Below, in pieces: positions 12,575 through 13,871 of a DNA stretch of 13,871 nucleotides. Under the pieces are notes generated by a model that saw nothing but the letters and a program-made list of their open reading frames with translations, made no database searches and was not told the origin of the DNA. Where the stretch lies: assembly GCA_023244975.1 (NCBI GenBank), contig JAHFLG010000015.1, forward strand, positions 7,190 through 21,060, read 5' to 3'. This DNA is from Candidatus Harrisonbacteria bacterium (GTDB taxonomy: Bacteria; Patescibacteriota; Minisyncoccia; UBA6257; 1-14-0-10-44-23). Both the position numbers and the translations under genes were made by a program. Every line of letters starts with the position of its first letter. The first letter of the stretch is position 1.

Positions 12575-12581
12575 ATCGCGC

Positions 12582-13361
12582 CTATTGAATCGCCTGAGCT
12601 TGAGTGACTAGGATGGTCGCCATTGATTCAGTGGCAGATTGGAGGGTGAATGAATATCCGTCTGCGACTACACTCTGATTATTGACCGTACCAAGACGAA
12701 CTTCGCGCAGAGGCCCCAATGCACCTTCTGCGAGTCCGCTCTGAGTGCGTAGTAGTGGCGCCAACTCTCCCTGCCACACGCACTGCACGTCGGGCTTGCA
12801 ACGAGAATCGTTGATTGCTGTAAGCCCTATTTCTAACCCATTGCTGAAGACTGCTCTGTCCCCAACGCTCATCGTAAATGCCGTGCCAAATGAAGCTTGC
12901 TCATGTTCTCCTTTTGATTGGAACTGTACTGGAATTTTTATTTCTTTATCGCGCGCCGGGTCGCCCGATGGATTATCATTTTTCAAAATCAGCGTACCCG
13001 TGCGAGTAGTCGGTCGAGCAAAGGTGAGCGTCGCTTTAAACGGAACGAAATCAGCCGTCATCCACTCTCCGCCAGCTGGCGGATTGGCTTGCGCCGCTGC
13101 CTCAGCTACAACAGTTCCATCTTCGCCAACCAGCTTCACCGGAAAACTGGCTTCAAAATACCAACTGCCGCGCGCCTTGCCGGTGATCACCAGCGGACTT
13201 GCCACCGTCGCGTTTGGCTTCGGTGAATCAACCTGAATCAGGTCGGAATAATCGGAAGTGACTGGAACCACAGCAGGCTGATGGCTGTTTGTATAGATCC
13301 AAATCCCGATGATTACGATAACCACAGCAATGAGTGAGGCAATAATAGATGATTTTTTCAT
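12582..13361 (-). CDS. Membrane-anchored Gmad2-domain protein
   Basis: This 259-residue protein has an N-terminal anchor (residues 5-23). Residues about 38-146 form a Gmad2 immunoglobulin-like domain: IQVDSPKPNATVASPLVITGKARGSW in segments, VVAEAAA, FKATLTF and TGTLILKNDNPSGDP. Residues 160-255 are a second beta-rich domain with the pattern DSRCKPDVQCVWQGE (Cys188 and Cys194), seen in small exported CPR proteins. Gmad2 was named from spore germination proteins, but here a general extracytoplasmic binding module is likelier. PPAGG (94-98) is encoded by the dispersed palindrome, in a loop of the Gmad2 domain. The start at 13361 is chosen over an in-frame ATG at 13388, which lies inside the upstream gene; TATAAT is 6 bases upstream, so it may be leaderless. 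Confidence 0.85.
   Translation of the reverse strand: MKKSSIIASLIAVVIVIIGIWIYTNSHQPAVVPVTSDYSDLIQVDSPKPNATVASPLVITGKARGSWYFEASFPVKLVGEDGTVVAEAAAQANPPAGGEWMTADFVPFKATLTFARPTTRTGTLILKNDNPSGDPARDKEIKIPVQFQSKGEHEQASFGTAFTMSVGDRAVFSNGLEIGLTAINDSRCKPDVQCVWQGELAPLLRTQSGLAEGALGPLREVRLGTVNNQSVVADGYSFTLQSATESMATILVTQAQAIQ
13068..13083. repeat. Dispersed palindrome, copy 3 (within the Gmad2 gene)
   Basis: A third exact copy of TCCGCCAGCTGGCGGA, in frame on the minus strand and encoding NPPAGGE. It is read in the same frame as copy 2, though the host genes are unrelated and on opposite strands. Confidence 0.9.
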
Positions 13362-13367
13362 ATCGTC

Positions 13368-13396
13368 ATTATACATTCGAGCCGGCAACGTAACCA
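13368..13396 (-). promoter_or_regulatory. Possible promoter of the Gmad2 gene (weak -35, TATAAT), leaderless type
   Basis: TATAAT on the minus strand (13373-13368) is a perfect -10 box and ends 6 bases before the ATG at 13361. The -35 at 17 bases, TGGTTA (13396-13391), is poor. The -10 overlaps the TAA stop of the upstream flavoprotein gene, so translation by coupling is an alternative. Confidence 0.4.
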
Positions 13397-13871
13397 GTAC
13401 TCCAGCAGAGCTGCAGTGAGTAGCCGCCCGAAGGCCGGTTGATGTGGAGCAGGTCGCCGGTGATGAACAAATTAGAAACTTTTTTCGATCGCATGGTTTT
13501 GAGGTCTATTTCAGTCAGCGGCACGCCGCCGTCAGCGACTACTGCCCGGTCAAATCCCATCAGCCCGTCGATGGTTACCGGTAGCGCCTTGAGCAGATGC
13601 ACAATTCGCTTACGGTTCTCTTTGGTAACCGAGTGCACTTTAATTTCGGTATCCATCTCTGCACTGAGCAGCGTTAAGACTCCTTTATGAATCCCCTCCG
13701 GCACGATATCTTTGATAACATTTTTTAATGCCTTGTTTTTGTTGGCATCAAACACTGTAATAATCTTCTTCTCCAAAGCTCCCAAGTCGGTCTGCGGATA
13801 GGCGTCGATAGCCGCCGTAACAGGGCCGTTGTACAGCAGATCGGCAACCGTGTGCGCATTGTTTAAAATGA
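13369..13871 (-). CDS. HI0933/BaiN-family flavoprotein, C-terminal part only
   Basis: The last 166 residues are visible; the gene continues past the right edge. The C-terminal signature of the HI0933-type NAD(P)/FAD oxidoreductases is clear: AVVADGGVPLTEID, then TMRSKKVSNLFITGDLL, and RPSGGYSLQLCWSTGYVAG, which includes the second FAD-binding segment. The residues before them match the family's helical insertion (LLYNGPVTAAID, ALEKKIITVFD). Members reduce or oxidise varied substrates, and the substrate here cannot be told. There is no start in the window: the frame is open to the edge. Reading direction and the short gap place it upstream of the Gmad2 gene, probably in the same run. Confidence 0.88.
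   Translation of the reverse strand, partial: ILNNAHTVADLLYNGPVTAAIDAYPQTDLGALEKKIITVFDANKNKALKNVIKDIVPEGIHKGVLTLLSAEMDTEIKVHSVTKENRKRIVHLLKALPVTIDGLMGFDRAVVADGGVPLTEIDLKTMRSKKVSNLFITGDLLHINRPSGGYSLQLCWSTGYVAGSNV

Noticed and set aside
1..13871. CRISPR arrays, insertion sequences, integrase genes, tRNA or rRNA genes
   Set aside because: No regularly spaced repeats, transposase or recombinase motifs, or tRNA/rRNA signatures were seen by eye on either strand.

Overview
This window looks like chromosome of a Candidate Phyla Radiation (Patescibacteria) bacterium, probably of the Parcubacteria group. That assignment is an inference from gene content: a DUF5652 small membrane protein, a DUF456 membrane protein, a CAP-domain protein, a lamin-tail-domain surface protein, a Gmad2 lipoprotein-like protein and an HI0933-type flavoprotein, all short, tightly packed and joined by ATGA overlaps. 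TAA, TAG and TGA are all used as stops, so the code appears standard.

Layout. Positions 1-1645 (minus): DUF5652, an anchored unknown, DUF456 and a truncated CAP protein in one tight run. Positions 1672-2077 (plus): a stand-alone GC-rich gene cassette (A). Positions 2102-6128 (minus): a three-gene, translationally coupled surface operon of a lamin-tail protein, a secreted LCAT-like alpha/beta hydrolase and a small membrane protein. Positions 6203-6656 (plus): GC-rich cassette B. Positions 6664-7854 (minus): metK behind a SAM-I riboswitch. Positions 7864-8466 (minus): GC-rich cassette C. Positions 8449-10898 (plus): an FMN-riboswitch-controlled riboflavin operon, a ribE-ribH fusion followed by ribBA. 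Positions 10861-13871 (minus): flavoprotein 3' end, Gmad2 protein, PAP2-like membrane protein, then RibD split into separate reductase and deaminase genes. No gap longer than 300 bases lacks a gene; the longest, 8385-8661, is filled by divergent promoters and the FMN riboswitch.

How the genes work together. RibA and RibB (fused), a RibD-type deaminase, a RibD-type reductase, lumazine synthase and riboflavin synthase (fused) together cover de novo riboflavin synthesis, except the pyrimidine phosphatase, which is not seen here. The locus is split between two converging transcripts whose 3' ends overlap, and only the plus-strand half has an FMN riboswitch.

The most unusual pattern is three unrelated, GC-rich, single-gene cassettes (A, B, C). 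Each has its own promoter diverging from a neighbour, a short leader, a good Shine-Dalgarno site and a strong GC-rich hairpin just after the stop codon. The surrounding AT-richer genes often appear leaderless, with the -10 box only 6-7 bases before ATG. A second unusual element is a 16-base perfect palindrome found three times: once as an arm of the FMN riboswitch and twice as an in-frame insertion encoding PPAGG.
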